From Oasisia sp. SBJ-2009 (taxonomy: Eukaryota; Annelida; Polychaeta; Sabellida; Siboglinidae), in NCBI GenBank assembly GCA_964017155.1, contig OZ024861.1, positions 53,458,309 through 53,522,308 of the forward strand: a DNA stretch of 64,000 bases. The letters are read 5' to 3'. The notes beneath the pieces are model-generated. The model had not been told where the DNA came from, did no database searches, and saw nothing but the letters and a program-made list of their open reading frames with translations. A program made the position numbers and the translations under genes. This document shows, piece after piece, positions 38,671-53,200 of the stretch; the first letter of the stretch is position 1; each line of letters opens with the position of its first letter.

Positions 38671-41600
38671 ACGTATACTCTCAATTTGTTTTCACTATTT
38701 CACTATTTGGCACTTATGTACAAGTCGGACCCACCTCAATGTTGCTATTATATCAGTATTTTTGCCAACATTTGTTACTTGATTAAATGAATTCATTCAA
38801 TTATAATCATCTTGCGCGTATTTATGTTTTATAAACAGCGCGTCTTGGCAAACTTTTGAGGTCGAAAAGACAGCGCGAATTGTGCCAGTCGCAAGCGAAG
38901 AGGTGCATGTTACTGCGCTGTGCATATGAAATGAGCGATAAACAGTTTGTTTATGCCGACCACGCTGTCTTTTCGACTTCAAAAGTCTGCTAAGACGCGC
39001 TGTATATAAAACATTAATATGCGCAAGATGATTATAATTGATTGAATTAACAAAATCAAGTATCAAATGTTGGCAAAAATACAGTTATAATACCAAAATT
39101 GAGGTGGGCCCGACTTGTACATAAGTGCCAACACTTGCGGGCGCGTTCCTTCACGCGCACTCTCTCATAAAAGCACGTATACTCTCAATTTGTTTTCAGT
39201 ATTTCACTATTTGGCACTTATGTACAAGTCGGACCCACCTCAATGTTGCTATTATATCAGTATTTTTGCCAACATTTGATACTTGATTAAATTAATTCAT
39301 TCAATTATAATCATCTTGCGCGTATATATGTTTTATAAACAGCGCGTCTTGGCAAACTTTTGAGGTCGAAAAGACAGCGCGAATTGTGCCAGTCGCAAGC
39401 GCAGAGGTGCATGTTACTGCGCTGTGCATATGAAATGAGCGATAAACAGTTTGTTTATGCCGACCACGTATACTCTCAATTTGTTTTCACTATTTCACTA
39501 TTTGGCACTTATGTACAAGTCGGACCCACCTCAATGTTGCTATTATATCAGTATTTTTGCCAACATTTGTTACTTGATTAAATTAATTCATTCAATTATA
39601 ATCATCTTGCGCGTATTTATGTTTTATAAACAGCGCGTCTTGGCAAACTGTTGAGGTCGAAAAGACAGCGCGAATTGTGCCAGTCGCAAGCGAAGAGGTG
39701 CATGTTACTGCGCTGTGCATATGAAATGAGCGATAAACAGTTTGTTTATGCCGACCACGCTGTCTTTTCGACCTCAAAAGTCTGCTAAGACGCGCTGTAT
39801 ATAAAACATTAATATGCGCAAGATGATTATAATTGATTGAATTAACAAAATCAAGTATCAAATGTTGGCAAAAATACAGTTATAATACCAAAATTGAGGT
39901 GGGCCCGACTTGTACATAAGTGCCAACACTTGCGGGCGCGTACCTTCACGCGCACTCTCTCATAAAAACACGTATACTCTCAATTTGTTTTCAGTATTTC
40001 ACTATTTGGCACTTATGTACATGTCGGACCCACCTCAATGTTGCTATTATATCAGTATTTTTGCCAACATTTGATACTTGATTAAATTAATTCATTCAAT
40101 TATAATCATCTTGCGCGTATATATGTTTTATAAACAGCGCGTCTTGGCAAACTGTTGAGGTCGAAAAGACAGCGCGAATTGTGCCAGTCGCAAGCGCAGA
40201 GGTGCATGTTACTGCGCTGTGCATATGAAGTGAGCGATAAACAGTTTGTTTATGCCGACCACGCTGTCTTTTCGACCTCAAAAGTCTGTTAAGAAGCGCT
40301 GTACATAAAACATTAATATGCGCAAGATGATTATAATTGATTGAATTAACAAAATCAAGTATCAAATGTTGGCAAAAATACAGTTATAATACCAAAATTG
40401 AGGTGGGCCCGACTTGTACATAAGTGCCAACACTTGCGGGCGCGTTCCTTCACGCGCACTCTCTCATAAAAGCACGTATACTCTCAATTTGTTTTCAGTA
40501 TTTCACTATTTGGCACTTATGTACAAGTCGGACCCACCTCAGTGTTGCTATTATATCAGTATTTTTGCCAACATTTGTTACTTGATTAAATTAATTCATT
40601 CAATTATAATCATCTTGCGCGTATATATGTTTTATAAACAGCGCGTCTTGGCAAACTTTTGAGGTCGAAAAGACAGCGCGAATTGTGCCAGTCGCAAGCG
40701 CAGAGGTGCATGTTACTGCGCTGTGCATATGAAATGAGCGATAAACAGTTTGTTTATGCCGACCACGCTGTCTTTTCGACCTCAAAAGTCTGTTAAGAAG
40801 CGCTGTACATAAAACATTACTATGCGCAAGATGATTATAATTGATTGAATTAACAAAATCAAGTATCAAATGTTGGCAAAAATACAGTTATAATACCAAA
40901 ATTGAGGTGGGCCCGACTTGTACATAAGTGCCAACACTTGCGGGCGCGTTCCTTCACGCGCACTCTCTCATAAAAGCACGTATACTCTCAATTTGTTTTC
41001 AGTATTTCATTATTTGGCACTTATGTACAAGTCGGACCCACCTCAATGTTGCTATTATATCAGTATTTTTGCCAACATTTGATACTTGATTAAATTGATT
41101 CATTCAATTATAATCACCTTGCGCGTATTTATGTTTTATAAACAGCGCGTCTTGGCAAACTTTTGAGGTCGAAAAGACAGCGCGAATTGTGCCAGTCGCA
41201 AGCGAAGAGGTGCATGTTACTGCGCTGTGCATATGAAATGAGCGATAAACAGTTTGTTTATGCCGACCACGCTGTCTTTTCGACTTCAAAAGTCTGCTAA
41301 GACGCGCTGTATATAAAACATTAATATGCGCAAGATGATTATAATTGATTGAATTAACAAAATCAAGTATCAAATGTTGGCAAAAATACAGTTATAATAC
41401 CAACATTGAGGTGGGTCCGACTTGTACATAAGTGCCAACACTTGCGGGCGCGTTCCTTCACGCGCACTCTCTCATAAAAGCACGTATACTCTCAATTTGT
41501 TTTCAGTATTTCACTATTTGGCACTTATGTACAAGTCGGACCCACCTCAATGTTGCTATTATATCAGTATTTTTGCCAACATTTGATACTTGATTAAATT

Positions 41601-41772
41601 AATTCATTCAATTATAATCATCTTGCGCGTATATATGTTTTATAAACAGCGCGTCTTGGCAAACTTTTGAGGTCGAAAAGACAGCGCGAATTGTGCCAGT
41701 CGCAAGCGCAGAGGTGCATGTTACTGCGCTGTGCATATGAAATGAGCGATAAACAGTTTGTTTATGCCGACC
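38671..41772 (+). repeat. Mixed block, rearranged copy of about 18.8-23.7 kb
   Basis: Unit starts: L 38671, S 39175, L 39466, L 39970, L 40474, L 40978, S 41482. The first two match L 18781 and S 19285 at an offset of 19,890. The next match L 20875 and L 21379 at 18,591. The last three match L 22387, L 22891 and S 23395 at 18,087. The offset changes of 1299 and 504 equal whole units, so the two places differ by clean loss or gain of units. Confidence 0.83.
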
Positions 41773-44700
41773 ACGTATACTCTCAATTTGTTTTCACTAT
41801 TTCACTATTTGGCACTTATGTACAAGTCGGACCCACCTCAATGTTGCTATTATATCAGTATTTTTGCCAACATTTGTTACTTGATTAAATTAATTCATTC
41901 AATTATAATCATCTTGCGCGTATTTATGTTTTATAAACAGCGCGTCTTGGCAAACTTTTGAGGTCGAAAAGACAGCGCGAATTGTGCCAGTCGCAAGCGA
42001 AGAGGTGCATGTTACTGCGCTGTGCATATGAAATGAGCGATAAACAGTTTGTTTATGCCGACCACGCTGTCTTTTCGACCTCAAAAGTCTGCTAAGACGC
42101 GCTGTATATAAAACATTAATATGCGCAAGATGAATATAATTGATTGAATTAACAAAATCATGTATCAAATGTTGGCAAAGATACAGTTATAATACCAAAA
42201 TAGAGGTGGGCCCGACTTGTACATAAATGCCTACACTTGCGGGCGCGCAACTTCACGCGCACTCTCTCATAAAAGCACGTATACTCTCAATTTGTTTTCA
42301 GTATTTCACTATTTGGGACTTATGTACAAGTCGGACCCACCTCAATGTTGCTATTATATCAGTATTTTTGCCAACATTTGATACTTGATTAAATTAATTC
42401 ATTCAATTATAATCATCTTGCGCGTATTTATGTTTTATAAACAGCGCGTCTTGGCAAACTGTTGAGGTCGAAAAGACAGCGCGAATTGTGCCAGTCGCAA
42501 GCGCAGAGGTGCATGTTACTGCGCTGTGCATATGAAGTGAGCGATAAACAGTTTGTTTATGCCGACCACGCTGTCTTTTCGACCTCAAAAGTCTGTTAAG
42601 AAGCGCTGTACATAAAACATTAATATGCGCAAGATGATTATAATTGATTGAATTAACAAAATCAAGTATCAAATGTTGGCAAAAATACAGTTATAATACC
42701 AAAATTGAGGTGGGCCCGACTTGTACATAAGTGCCAACACTTGCGGGCGCGTACCTTCACGCGCACTCTCTCATAAAAACACGTATACTCTCAATTTGTT
42801 TTCAGTATTTCACTATTTGGCACTTATGTACATGTCGGACCCACCTCAATGTTGCTATTATATCAGTATTTTTGCCAACATTTGATACTTGATTAAATTA
42901 ATTCATTCAATTATAATCATCTTGCGCGTATTTATGTTTTATAAACAGCGCGTCTTGGCAAACTGTTGAGGTCGAAAAGACAGCGCGAATTGTGCCAGTC
43001 GGAAGCGCAGAGGTGCATGTTACTGCGCTGTGCATATGAAGTGAGCGATAAACAGTTTGTTTATGCCGACCACGCTGTCTTTTCGACCTCAAAAGTCTGT
43101 TAAGAAGCGCTGTACATAAAACATTACTATACGCAAGATGATTATAATTGATTGAATTAACAAAATCAAGTATCAAATGTTGGCAAAAATACAGTTATAA
43201 TACCAAAATTGAGGTGGGCCCGACTTGTACATAAGTGCCAACACTTGCGGGCGCGTTCCTTCACGCGCACTCTCTCATAAAAGCACGTATACTCTCAATT
43301 TGTTTTCAGTATTTCATTATTTGGCACTTATGTACAAGTCGGACCCACCTCAATGTTGCTATTATATCAGTATTTTTGCCAACATTTGATACTTGATTAA
43401 ATTGATTCATTCAATTATAATCACCTTGCGCGTATTTATGTTTTATAAACAGCGCGTCTTGGCAAACTTTTGAGGTCGAAAAGACAGCGCGAATTGTGCC
43501 AGTCGCAAGCGAAGACGTGCATGTTACTGCGCTGTGCATATGAAATGAGCGATAAACAGTTTGTTTATGCCGACCACGCTGTCTTTTCGACTTCAAAAGT
43601 CGGCTAAAACGCGCTGTATATAAAACATTAATATGCGCAAGATGATTATAATTGATTGAATTAACAAAATCAAGTATCAAATGTTGGCAAAAATACAGTT
43701 ATAATACCAACATTGAGGTGGGCCCGACTTGTACATAAGTGCCAACACTTGCGGGCGCGTTCCTTCACGCGCACTCTCTCATAAAAGCACGTATACTCTC
43801 AATTTGTTTTCAGTATTTCACTATTTGGCACTTATGTACAAGTCGGACCCACCTCAATGTTGCTATTATATCAGTATTTTTGCCAACATTTGATACTTGA
43901 TTAAATTAATTCGTTCAATTATTATCATCTTGCGCGTATATATGTTTTATAAACAGCGCGTCTTGGCAAACTTTTGAGGTCGAAAAGACAGCGCGAATTG
44001 TGCCAGTCGCAAGCGCAGAGGTGCATGTTACTGCGCTGTGCATATGAAATGAGCGATAAACAGTTTGTTTATGCCGACCACGTATACTCTCAATTTGTTT
44101 TCACTATTTCACTATTTGGCACTTATGTACAAGTCGGACCCACCTCAATGTTGCTATTATATCAGTATTTTTGCCAACATTTGTTACTTGATTAAATTAA
44201 TTCATTCAATTATAATCATCTTGCGCGTATTTATGTTTTATAAACAGCGCGTCTTGGCAAACTTTTGAGGTCGAAAAGACAGCGCGAATTGTGCCAGTCG
44301 CAAGCGAAGAGGTGCATGTTACTGCGCTGTGCATATGAAATGAGCGATAAACAGTTTGTTTATGCCGACCACGCTGTCTTTTCGACCTCAAAAGTCTGCT
44401 AAGACGCGCTGTATATAAAACATTAATATGCGCAAGATGATTATAATTGATTGAATTAACAAAATCAAGTATCAAATGTTGGCAAAAATACAGTTATAAT
44501 ACCAAAATTGAGGTGGGCCCGACTTGTACATAAGTGCCAACACTTGCGGGCGCGTACCTTCACGCGCACTCTCTCATAAAAACACGTATACTCTCAATTT
44601 GTTTTCAGTATTTCACTATTTGGCACTTATGTACATGTCGGAAACACCTCAATGTTGCTATTATATCAGTATTTTTGCCAACATTTGATACTTGATTAAA

Positions 44701-45087
44701 TTAATTCATTCAATTATAATCATCTTGCGCGTATTTATGTTTTATAAACAGCGCGTCTTGGCAAACTTTTGAGGTCGAAAAGACAGCGCGAATTGTGCCA
44801 GTCGCAAGCGAAGAGGTGCATGTTACTGCGCTGTGCATATGAAATGAGCGATAAACAGTTTGTTTATGCCGACCACGCTGTCTTTTCGACTTCAAAAGTC
44901 TGCTAAGACGCGCTGTATATAAAACATTAATATGCGCAAGATGATTATAATTGATTGAATTAACAAAATCAAGTATCAAATGTTGGCAAAAATACAGTTA
45001 TAATACCAAAATTGAGGTGGGCCCGACTTGTACATAAGTGCCAACACTTGCGGGCGCGTTCCTTCACGCGCACTCTCTCATAAAAGC
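41773..45087 (+). repeat. Mixed block, partial fourth version of repeat C
   Basis: Unit starts: L 41773, L 42277, L 42781, L 43285, S 43789, L 44080, L 44584. L 41773 carries the ATCATGTATC family markers, L 42781 the AGTCGGAAGCG marker, L 43285 the AAAGTCGGC marker and S 43789 the AATTCGTTC marker. This is the order h, i/a, b, c, d of repeat C, with the d position now an S. L 42781 has a private ACTATACGCAAG and L 43285 a private AAGACGTGC. Confidence 0.82.
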
Positions 45088-46386
45088 ACGTATACTCTCA
45101 ATTTGTTTTCAGTATTTCACTATTTGGCACTTATGTACAAGTCGGACCCACCTCAATGTTGCTATTATATCAGTATTTTTGCCAACATTTGATACTTGAT
45201 TAAATTAATTCATTCAATTATAATCATCTTGCGCGTATATATGTTTTATAAACAGCGCGTCTTGGCAAACTTTTGAGGTCGAAAAGACAGCGCGAATTGT
45301 GCCAGTCGCAAGCGCAGAGGTGCATGTTACTGCGCTGTGCATATGAAATGAGCGATAAACAATTTGTTTATGCCGACCACGCTGTCTTTTCGACCTCAAA
45401 AGTATGTTAAGAAGCGCTGTACATAAAACATTAATATGCGCAAGATGATTATAATTGATTGAATTAACAAAATCAAGTATCAAATGTTGGCAAAAATACA
45501 GTTATAATACCAAAATTGAGGTGGGCCCGACTTGTACATAAGTGCCAACACTTGCGGGCGCGTTCCTTCACGCGCACTCTCTCATAAAAGCACGTATACT
45601 CTCAATTTGTTTTCAGTGTTTCACTATTTGGCACTTATGTACAAGTCGGACCCACCTCAATGTTACTATTATATCAGTATTTTTGCCAACATTTGTTACT
45701 TGATTAAATTAATTAATTCAATTATAATCATCTTGCGCGTATATATGTTTTATAAACAGCGCGTCTTGGCAAACTGTTGAGGTCGAAAAGACAGCGCGAA
45801 TTGTGCCAGTCGCAAGCGCAGAGGTGCATGTTACTGCGCTGTGCATATGAAATGAGCGATAAACAGTTTGTTTATGCCGACCACGTATACTCTCAATTTG
45901 TTTTCACTATTTCACTATTTGGCACTTATGTACAAGTCGGACCCACCTCAATGTTGCTATTATATCAGTATTTTTGCCAACATTTGTTACTTGATTAAAT
46001 GAATTCATTCAATTATAATCATCTTGCGCGTATTTATGTTTTATAAACAGCGCGTCTTGGCAAACTTTTGAGGTCGAAAAGACAGCGCGAATTGTGCCAG
46101 TCGCAAGCGAAGAGGTGCATGTTACTGCGCTGTGCATATGAAATGAGCGATAAACAGTTTGTTTATGCCGACCACGCTGTCTTTTCGACTTCAAAAGTCT
46201 GCTAAGACGCGCTGTATATAAAACATTAATATGCGCAAGATGATTATAATTGATTGAATTAACAAAATCAAGTATCAAATGTTGGCAAAAATACAGTTAT
46301 AATACCAAAATTGAGGTGGGCCCGACTTGTACATAAGTGCCAACACTTGCGGGCGCGTTCCTTCACGCGCACTCTCTCATAAAAGC
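45088..46386 (+). repeat. 1299-bp trimer (L-S-L), copy 1
   Basis: Unit starts: L 45088, S 45592, L 45883. Private markers are AAACAATTTGTTTA near 45358, AAAAGTATGTTAAG, CAGTGTTTCAC near 45615 and TGTTACTATTA near 45661. All recur 1299 bp later. Confidence 0.9.
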
Positions 46387-47685
46387 ACGTATACTCTCAA
46401 TTTGTTTTCAGTATTTCACTATTTGGCACTTATGTACAAGTCGGACCCACCTCAATGTTGCTATTATATCAGTATTTTTGCCAACATTTGATACTTGATT
46501 AAATTAATTCATTCAATTATAATCATCTTGCGCGTATATATGTTTTATAAACAGCGCGTCTTGGCAAACTTTTGAGGTCGAAAAGACAGCGCGAATTGTG
46601 CCAGTCGCAAGCGCAGAGGTGCATGTTACTGCGCTGTGCATATGAAATGAGCGATAAACAATTTGTTTATGCCGACCACGCTGTCTTTTCGACCTCAAAA
46701 GTATGTTAAGAAGCGCTGTACATAAAACATTAATATGCGCAAGATGATTATAATTGATTGAATTAACAAAATCAAGTATCAAATGTTGGCAAAAATACAG
46801 TTATAATACCAAAATTGAGGTGGGCCCGACTTGTACATAAGTGCCAACACTTGCGGGCGCGTTCCTTCACGCGCACTCTCTCATAAAAGCACGTATACTC
46901 TCAATTTGTTTTCAGTGTTTCACTATTTGGCACTTATGTACAAGTCGGACCCACCTCAATGTTACTATTATATCAGTATTTTTGCCAACATTTGTTACTT
47001 GATTAAATTAATTAATTCAATTATAATCATCTTGCGCGTATATATGTTTTATAAACAGCGCGTCTTGGCAAACTGTTGAGGTCGAAAAGACAGCGCGAAT
47101 TGTGCCAGTCGCAAGCGCAGAGGTGCATGTTACTGCGCTGTGCATATGAAATGAGCGATAAACAGTTTGTTTATGCCGACCACGTATACTCTCAATTTGT
47201 TTTCACTATTTCACTATTTGGCACTTATGTACAAGTCGGACCCACCTCAATGTTGCTATTATATCAGTATTTTTGCCAACATTTGTTACTTGATTAAATG
47301 AATTCATTCAATTATAATCATCTTGCGCGTATTTATGTTTTATAAACAGCGCGTCTTGGCAAACTTTTGAGGTCGAAAAGACAGCGCGAATTGTGCCAGT
47401 CGCAAGCGAAGAGGTGCATGTTACTGCGCTGTGCATATGAAATGAGCGATAAACAGTTTGTTTATGCCGACCACGCTGTCTTTTCGACTTCAAAAGTCTG
47501 CTAAGACGCGCTGTATATAAAACATTAATATGCGCAAGATGATTATAATTGATTGAATTAACAAAATCAAGTATCAAATGTTGGCAAAAATACAGTTATA
47601 ATACCAAAATTGAGGTGGGCCCGACTTGTACATCAGTGCCAACACTTGCGGGCGCGTTCCTTCACGCGCACTCTCTCATAAAAGC
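46387..47685 (+). repeat. 1299-bp trimer (L-S-L), copy 2
   Basis: Unit starts: L 46387, S 46891, L 47182. It repeats all the private markers of 45088-46386 in register. The last L ends with GTACATCAGTGCC near 47630 where copy 1 has GTACATAAGTGCC, the only clear difference I noticed. Confidence 0.9.
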
Positions 47686-50283
47686 ACGTATACTCTCAAT
47701 TTGTTTTCAGTATTTCACTATTTGGCACTTATGTACAAGTCGGACCCACCTCAATGTTGCTATTATATCAGTATTTTTGCCAACATTTGATACTTGATTA
47801 CATTAATTCATTCTATTATAATCATCTTGCGCGTATATATGTTTTATAAACAGCGCGTCTTGGCAAACTGTTGAGGTCGAAAAGACAGCGCGAATTGTGC
47901 CAGTCGCAAGCGAAGAGGTGCATGTTACTGCGCTGTGCATATGAAATGAGCGATAAACAGTTTGTTTATGCCGACCACGTATACTCTCAATTTGTTTTCA
48001 CTATTTCACTATTTGGCACTTATGTACAAGTCGGACCCACCTCAATGTTGCTATTATATCAGTATTTTTGCCAACATTTGTTACTTGATTAAATTAATTC
48101 ATTCAATTATAATCATCTTGCGCGTATTTATGTTTTATAAACAGCGCGTCTTGGCAAACTGTTGAGGTCGAAAAGACAGCGCGAATTGTGCCAGTCGCAA
48201 GCGAAGAGGTGCATGTTACTGCGCTGTGCATATGAAATGAGCGATAAACAGTTTGTTTATGCCGACCACGCTGTCTTTTCGACCTCAAAAGTCTGCTAAG
48301 ACGCGCTGTATATAAAACATTAATATGCGCAAGATGATTATAATTGATTGAATTAACAAAATCAAGTATCAAATGTTGGCCAAAATACAGTTATAATACC
48401 AAAATTGAGGTGGGCCCGACTTGTACATAAGTGCCAACACTTGCGGGCGCGTACCTTCACGCGCACTCTCTCATAAAAACACGTATACTCTCAATTTGTT
48501 TTCAGTATTTCACTATTTGGCACTTATGTACATGTCGGAAACACCTCAATGTTGCTATTATATCAGTATTTTTGCCAACATTTGATACTTGATTAAATTA
48601 ATTCATTCAATTATAATCATCTTGCGCGTATTTATGTTTTATAAACAGCGCGTCTTGGCAAACTTTTGAGGTCGAAAAGACAGCGCGAATTGTGCCAGTC
48701 GCAAGCGAAGAGGTGCATGTTACTGCGCTGTGCATATGAAATGAGCGATAAACAGTTTGTTTATGCCGACCACGCTGTCTTTTCGACCTCAAAAGTCTGC
48801 TAAGACGCGCTGTATATAAAACATTAATATGCGCAAGATGAATATAATTGATTGAATTAACAAAATCATGTATCCAATGTTGGCAAAGATACAGTTATAA
48901 TACCAAAATTGAGGTGGGCCCGACTTGTACATAAATGCCTACACTTGCGGGCGCGCAACTTCACGCGCACTCTCTCATAAAAGCACGTATACTCTCAATT
49001 TGTTTTCAGTATTTCACTATTTGGCACTTATGTACAAGTCGGACCCACCTCAATGTTGCTATTATATCAGTATTTTTGCCAACATTTGATACTTGATTAA
49101 ATTAATTCATTCAATTATAATCATCTTGCGTGTATATATGTTTTATAAACAGCGCGTCTTGGCAAACTTTTGAGGTCGAAAAGACAGCGCGAATTGTGCC
49201 AGTCGCAAGCGCAGAGGTGCATGTTACTGCGCTGTGCATATGAAATGAGCGATAAACAGTTTGTTTATGCCGACCACGTATACTCTCAATTTGTTTTCAC
49301 TATTTCACTATTTGGCACTTATGTACAAGTCGGACCCACCTCAATGTTGCTATTATATCAGTATGTTTGCCAACATTTGTTACTTGATTAAATTAATTCA
49401 TTCAATTATAATCATCTTGCGCGTATTTATGTTTTATAAACAGCGCGTCTTGGCAAACTTTTGAGGTCGAAAAGACAGCGCGAATTGTGCCAGTCGCAAG
49501 CGAAGAGGTGCATGTTACTGCGCTGTGCATATGAAATGAGCGATAAACAGTTTGTTTATGCCGACCACGCTGTCTTTTCGACCTCAAAAGTCTGCTAAGA
49601 CGCGCTGTATATAAAACATTAATATGCGCAAGATGAATATAATTGATTGAATTAACAAAATCATGTATCCAATGTTGGCAAAGATACAGTTATAATACCA
49701 AAATTGAGGTGGGCCCGACTTGTACATAAATGCCTACATTTGCGGGCGCGCAACTTCACGCGCACTCTCTCATAAAAGCACGTATACTCTCAATTTGTTT
49801 TCAGTATTTCACTATTTGGGACATATGTACCAGTCGGACCCACCTCAATGTTGCTGTTATATCAGTATTTTTGCCAACATTTGATACTTGATTAAATTAA
49901 TTCATTCAATTATAATCATGTTGCGCGTATTTATGTTTTATAAACAGCGCGTCTTGGCAAACTGTTGAGGTCAAAAAGACAGCGCGAATTGTGCCAGTCG
50001 CAAGCGCAGAGGTGCATGTTACTGCGCTGTGTATATGAAGTGAGCGATAAACAGTTTGTTTATGCCGACCACGCTGTCTTTTCGACCTCAAAAGTCTGCT
50101 AAGAAGCGCTGTACATAAAACATTAATATGCGCAAGATGATTATAATTGATTGAATTAACAAAATCAAGTATCAAATGTTGGCAAAAATACAGTTATAAT
50201 ACCAAAATTGAGGTGGGCCCGACTTGTTCATAAGTGCCAACACTTGCGGGCGCGTTCCTTCACGCGCACTCTCTCATAAAAGC
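47686..50283 (+). repeat. Mixed block (S-L-L-S-L-L)
   Basis: Unit starts: S 47686, L 47977, L 48481, S 48985, L 49276, L 49780. The L units at 48481 and 49276 share the rare GTATCCAATG, 795 bp apart (one S plus one L). S 47686 is unusual among later S units in carrying AGCGAAG. L 49780 has several private changes (GGTCAAAAAGAC, CATGTTGCGCG, ACATATGTACCAG) and shares GTGTATATGAAG with the L at 63541. Confidence 0.84.
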
Positions 50284-53200
50284 ACGTATACTCTCAATTT
50301 GTTTTCAGTATTTCAATATTTGGCACTTATGTACAAGTCGGACCCACCTCAATGTTGCTATTATATCAGTATTTTTTCCAACATTTGATACTTGATTAAA
50401 TTAATTCATTCAATTATAATCATCTTGCGCGTATTTATGTTTTATAAACAGCGCGTCTTGGCAAACTGTTGAGGTCGAAAAGACAGCGCGAATTGTGCCA
50501 GTCGCAAGCGCAGAGGTGCATGTTACTGCGCTGTGCATATGAAGTGAGCGATAAACAGTTTGTTTATGCCGACCACGCTGTCTTTTCGACCTCAAAAGTC
50601 TGTTAAGAAGCGCTGTACATAAAACATTAATATGCGCAAGATGATTATAATTGATTGAATTAATAAAATCAAGTATCAAATGTTGGCAAAAATACAGTTA
50701 TAATACCAAAATTGAGATGGGCCCGACTTGTACATAAGTGCCAACACTTGCGTGCGCGTTCCTTCACGCGCACTCTCTCATAAAAGCACGTATACTCTCA
50801 ATTTGTTTTCAGTATTTCACTATTTGGCACTTATGTACAAGTCGGACCCACCTCAATGTGCTATTATATCAGTATTTTTGCCAACATTTGATACTTGATT
50901 AAATTAATTCATTCAATTATAATCATCTTGCGCGTATATATGTTTTATAAACAGCGCGTCTTGGCAAACTTTTGAGGTCGAAAAGACAGCGCGAATTGTG
51001 CCAGTCGCAAGCGCAGAGGTGCATGTTACTGCGCTGTGCATATGAAATGAGCGATAAACAGTTTGTTTATGCCGACCACGTATACTCTCAATTTGTTTTC
51101 ACTATTTCACTATTTGGCACTTATGTACAAGTCGGCCCACCTCAATGTTGCTATTATATCAGTATTTTTGCCAACATTTGTTACTTGATTAAATGAATTC
51201 ATTCAATTATAATCATCTTGCGCGTATTTATGTTTTATAAACAGCGCGTCTTGGCAAACTTTTGAGGTCGAAAAGACAGCGCGAATTGTGCCAATCGCAA
51301 GCGAAGAGGTGCATGTTACTGCGCTGTGCATATGAAATGAGCGATAAACAGTTTGTTTATGCCGACCACGCTGTCTTTTCAACTTCAAAAGTCTGCTAAG
51401 ACGCGCTGTATATAAAACATTAATATGCGCAAGATGATTATAATTGATTGAATTAACAAAATCAAGTATCAAATGTTGGCAAAAATACAGTTATAATACC
51501 AAAATTGAGGTGGGCCCGACTTGTACATAAGTGCCAACACTTGCGGGCGCGTTCCTTCACGCGCACTCTCTCATAAAAGCACGTATACTCTCAATTTGTT
51601 TTCAGTATTTCACTATTTGGCACTTATGTACAAGTCGGACCCACCTCAATGTTGCTATTATATCAGTATTTTTGCCAACATTTGATACTTGATTAAATTA
51701 ATTCATTCAATTATAATCATCTTGCGCGTATAAATGTTTTATAAACAGCGCGTCTTGGCAAACTTTTGAGGTCGAAAAGACAGCGCGAATTGTGCCAGTC
51801 GCAAGCGCAGAGGTGCATGTTACTGCGCTGTGCATATGAAATGAGCGATAAACAGTTTGTTTATGCCGACCACGTATACTCTCAATTTGTTTTTACTATT
51901 TCACTATTTGGCACTTATGTACAAGTCGGACCTACCTCAATGTTGCTATTATATCAGTATTTTTGCCAACATTTGTTACTTGATTAAATTAATTCATTCA
52001 ATTATAATCATCTTGCGCGTATTTATGTTTTATAAACAGCGCGTCTTGGCAAACTTTTGAGGTCGAAAAGACAGCGCGAATTGTGCCAGTCGCAAGCGAA
52101 GAGGTGCATGTTACTGCGCTGTGCATATGAAATGAGCGACAAACAGTTTGTTTATGCCGACCACGCTGTCTTTTCGACCTCAAAAGTCTGCTAAGACGCG
52201 CTGTATATAAAACATTAATATGCGCAAGATGATTATAATTGATTGAATTAACAAAATCAAGTATCAAATGTTGGCAAAAATACAGTTATAATACCAAAAT
52301 TGAGGTGGGCCCGACTTGTACATAAGTGCCAACACTTGCGGGCGCGTACCTTCACGCGCACTCTCTCATAAAAACACGTATACTCTCAATTTGTTTTCAG
52401 TATTTCACTATTTGGCACTTATGTACATGTCGGAAAAACCTCAATGTTGCTATTATATCAGTATTTTTGCCAACATTTGATACTTGATTAAATTAATTCA
52501 TTCAATTATAATCATCTTGCGCGTATTTATGTTTTATAAACAGCGCGTCTTGGCAAACTGTTGAGGTCGAAAAGACAGCGCGAATTGTGCCAGTCGCAAG
52601 CGAAGAGGTGCATGTTACTGCGCTGTGCATATGAAATGAGCGATAAACAGTTTGTTTATGCCGACCACGCTGTCTTTTCGACCTCAAAAGTCTGCTAAGA
52701 CGCGCTGTATATAAAACATTAATATGCGCAAGATGAATATAATTGATTGAATTAACAAAATCATGTATCAAATGTTGGCAAAGATACAGTTATAATACCA
52801 AAATTGAGGTGGGCCCGACTTGTACATAAATGCCTACACTTGCGGGCGCGCAACTTCACGCGCACTCTCTCATAAAAGCACGTATACTCTCAATTTGTTT
52901 TCAGTATTTCACTATTTGGCACTTATGTACAAGTCGGACCCACCTCAATGTTGCTATTATATCAGTATTTTTGCCAACATTTGATACTTGATTAAATTAA
53001 TTCATTCAATTATAATCATCTTGCGCGTATTTATGTTTGATAAACAGCGCGTCTTGGCAAACTGTTGAGGTCGAAAAGACAGCGCGAATTGTGCCAGTCG
53101 CAAGCGCAGAGGTGCATGTTACTGCGCTGTGCATATGAAATGAGCGATAAACAGTTTGTTTATGCCGACCACGTATACTCTCAATTTGTTTTCACTATTT

